From positions 1 to 5,586 of the forward strand of contig JBKPHM010000102.1 of the NCBI GenBank assembly GCA_046729855.1: DNA of 5,586 nt. The letters are read 5' to 3'. Below the pieces are notes generated by a model, which did no database searches, had not been told where the DNA came from, and was given only the letters and a program-made list of their open reading frames with translations. A program made the position numbers and the translations under genes. Origin of the DNA: DATHSY01 sp046729855. GTDB lineage: Bacteria; Actinomycetota; UBA4738; HRBIN12. Numbering within the stretch: the first letter of the stretch is position 1; every line of letters begins with the position of its first letter. Positions 5,060 through 5,586 of this stretch are shown here, piece after piece.

Positions 5060-5509
5060 CTACAAGGTCGCCTTTTCGATCTGTCCGGGATTCGGTTCGA
5101 AGGCGAGAACCCTGAACGTCGCCTCGTCGTCGATCGCATCACTGTGGTCCACCCAGATGCGTGACGGGTAGCCATCCCTCGCCCACACCACTTTGACCAA
5201 ACGAGCATCTGGGGCATTGCGAACGAGCCAATCGATCAATGCCTCCACGGTTGCGGGGGCATCGTTCGCGGTCCCGTGCTCGATCGTGACCGGCTGACCG
5301 TTGGCGACGGCTTTGATTGCCTCGCCATGCTTGACCCTTATGGTCGTCACGCGCTCACCGAAGATCGGTTCGGACCATTCAAGGGTCCAGACGTAGGTCT
5401 CCGGCCCATGGGCGCGCCAGTCTGCCAGCCGCCGCTCGTACTCGTCGGCCGGACGGGTGCAGGCGGCAATCGTGATGCCGAGGACGAAGACGATGACCAC
5501 CCTGCGCAC
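5060..5509 (-). CDS. DUF6174-like lipoprotein of unknown function
   Basis: This 149-aa protein is read from the minus strand, convergent with the glycosyltransferases (28-bp gap, no terminator seen). Residues 1-17 form a lipoprotein signal: MRR, hydrophobic VVIVFVLGITI, then I-A-A-C with C17 as the lipidated cysteine. The mature chain begins TRPADEYERRLADWRAHGPETYVWTLEW, followed by a TTIRVKHGEAIKAV strand pair. It then has a PATVEALIDWLVRNA helix, VKVVWARDGYPSRIWVDHSDAIDDEATFRVLAFEP and a short tail. The order (W-x3-G/PxxY, strand pair, TV-helix, GYPxxIxxD, DDE, V-x-x-FEP) matches what I know of DUF6174, whose function is unknown. GTG 5509 is chosen because it gives a normal-length signal and sits six bases after a -10-like box; ATG 5560 would add 17 hydrophilic residues. 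The protein should sit on the outer face of the membrane. Confidence 0.85.
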   Translation of the reverse strand: MRRVVIVFVLGITIAACTRPADEYERRLADWRAHGPETYVWTLEWSEPIFGERVTTIRVKHGEAIKAVANGQPVTIEHGTANDAPATVEALIDWLVRNAPDARLVKVVWARDGYPSRIWVDHSDAIDDEATFRVLAFEPNPGQIEKATL

Positions 5510-5512
5510 AGT

Positions 5513-5530
5513 CGAACGATAACCCGTTCG
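5513..5530 (-). promoter_or_regulatory. Candidate leaderless promoter with overlapping inverted repeat for the lipoprotein gene
   Basis: On the minus strand TATCGT (plus positions 5516-5521) is a TANNNT -10 box followed by six bases and GTG 5509, the geometry of a leaderless start. CGAAC (5513-5517) and GTTCG (5526-5530) form a 5-bp inverted repeat around it, with an 8-base spacer, so a regulator bound there would block the promoter. No clear -35 is seen. The bases from 5531 to the window end hold nothing I can assign. Confidence 0.4.
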
Positions 5531-5586
5531 GTCTGCCGGTCGTCCGTCCGCACGAGGCATGCAGACGGTCGGCCCGATGGGTGGAC

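Noticed and set aside
5050..5072. Direct repeat GGTCGCC at 5050-5056 and 5066-5072 as an attachment site
   Set aside because: It is seven bases long, partly inside the lipoprotein gene's last codons, with no integrase or tRNA nearby.
4677..5171. Plus-strand open frame overlapping the end of the second glycosyltransferase
   Set aside because: It is a frame-shifted shadow, rich in Arg and Gly, that continues antisense into the lipoprotein gene.
3862..5217. 451-residue open frame on the minus strand opposite the second glycosyltransferase
   Set aside because: The opposite strand encodes an unmistakable GT4 enzyme; this translation is Arg-rich with no recognisable motif and overlaps the lipoprotein gene in another frame.
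1..5586. Defence island, CRISPR, mobile element or phage module
   Set aside because: No spaced repeats, transposase, integrase, nuclease or toxin-antitoxin pair is visible; all genes are assigned to housekeeping, regulatory, glycan or small exported proteins.

Overview
The window reads as high-GC chromosome, most likely from an actinomycetote (Actinobacteria-like). The reasons are the G/C-rich third positions, GTG starts, likely leaderless promoters, the style of the NarL/LuxR domain and a 'GNPHF'-type secreted protein. No rRNA or other taxonomic marker beyond L10 and L12 is present, so a Chloroflexota or related origin cannot be excluded by eye.

Layout, left to right. (1) 1-279 is the C-terminal DNA-binding end of a LuxR/NarL-type regulator, cut by the window edge. 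(2) 280-404 is a control-like gap with a perfect 20-bp palindrome (323-342) and a small hairpin (376-390). It precedes a 146-aa secreted protein of unknown function (405-845), which is followed by a strong hairpin terminator (871-896). (3) 846-1148 has no gene. Besides that terminator it holds an L10 leader RNA (about 985-1078) and an intrinsic terminator/attenuator (1091-1125) ahead of rplJ. rplJ (1149-1664) and rplL (1668-2063) follow, three bases apart. (4) After a weak dyad and a promoter-like element comes an XRE-family regulator (2178-2603). (5) Two GT4-type glycosyltransferases (2766-3860 and 3871-5031) sit 10 bp apart on the + strand. (6) A convergent minus-strand gene (5060-5509) encodes a DUF6174-like lipoprotein.

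How the parts fit. L10 and L12 form the ribosomal stalk. Their leader and attenuator are the expected autoregulatory device, in which L10, probably with L12, binds its own mRNA. The glycosyltransferase pair probably builds a cell-surface or secreted glycan. The XRE protein could control that pair or act elsewhere. The rplJ-rplL unit is unusual in lacking rplK-rplA immediately upstream and rpoB immediately downstream, although intervening genes here are known in Actinobacteria.

I see no CRISPR array, tRNA, insertion sequence, phage gene or clear novel multi-gene system. The most interesting signals are regulatory: an 8-nt direct repeat that lets the attenuator's 5' arm pair either with its terminator partner or with the rplJ Shine-Dalgarno region, the perfect palindrome at 323-342, and leaderless-style TANNNT boxes that decide two start codons.
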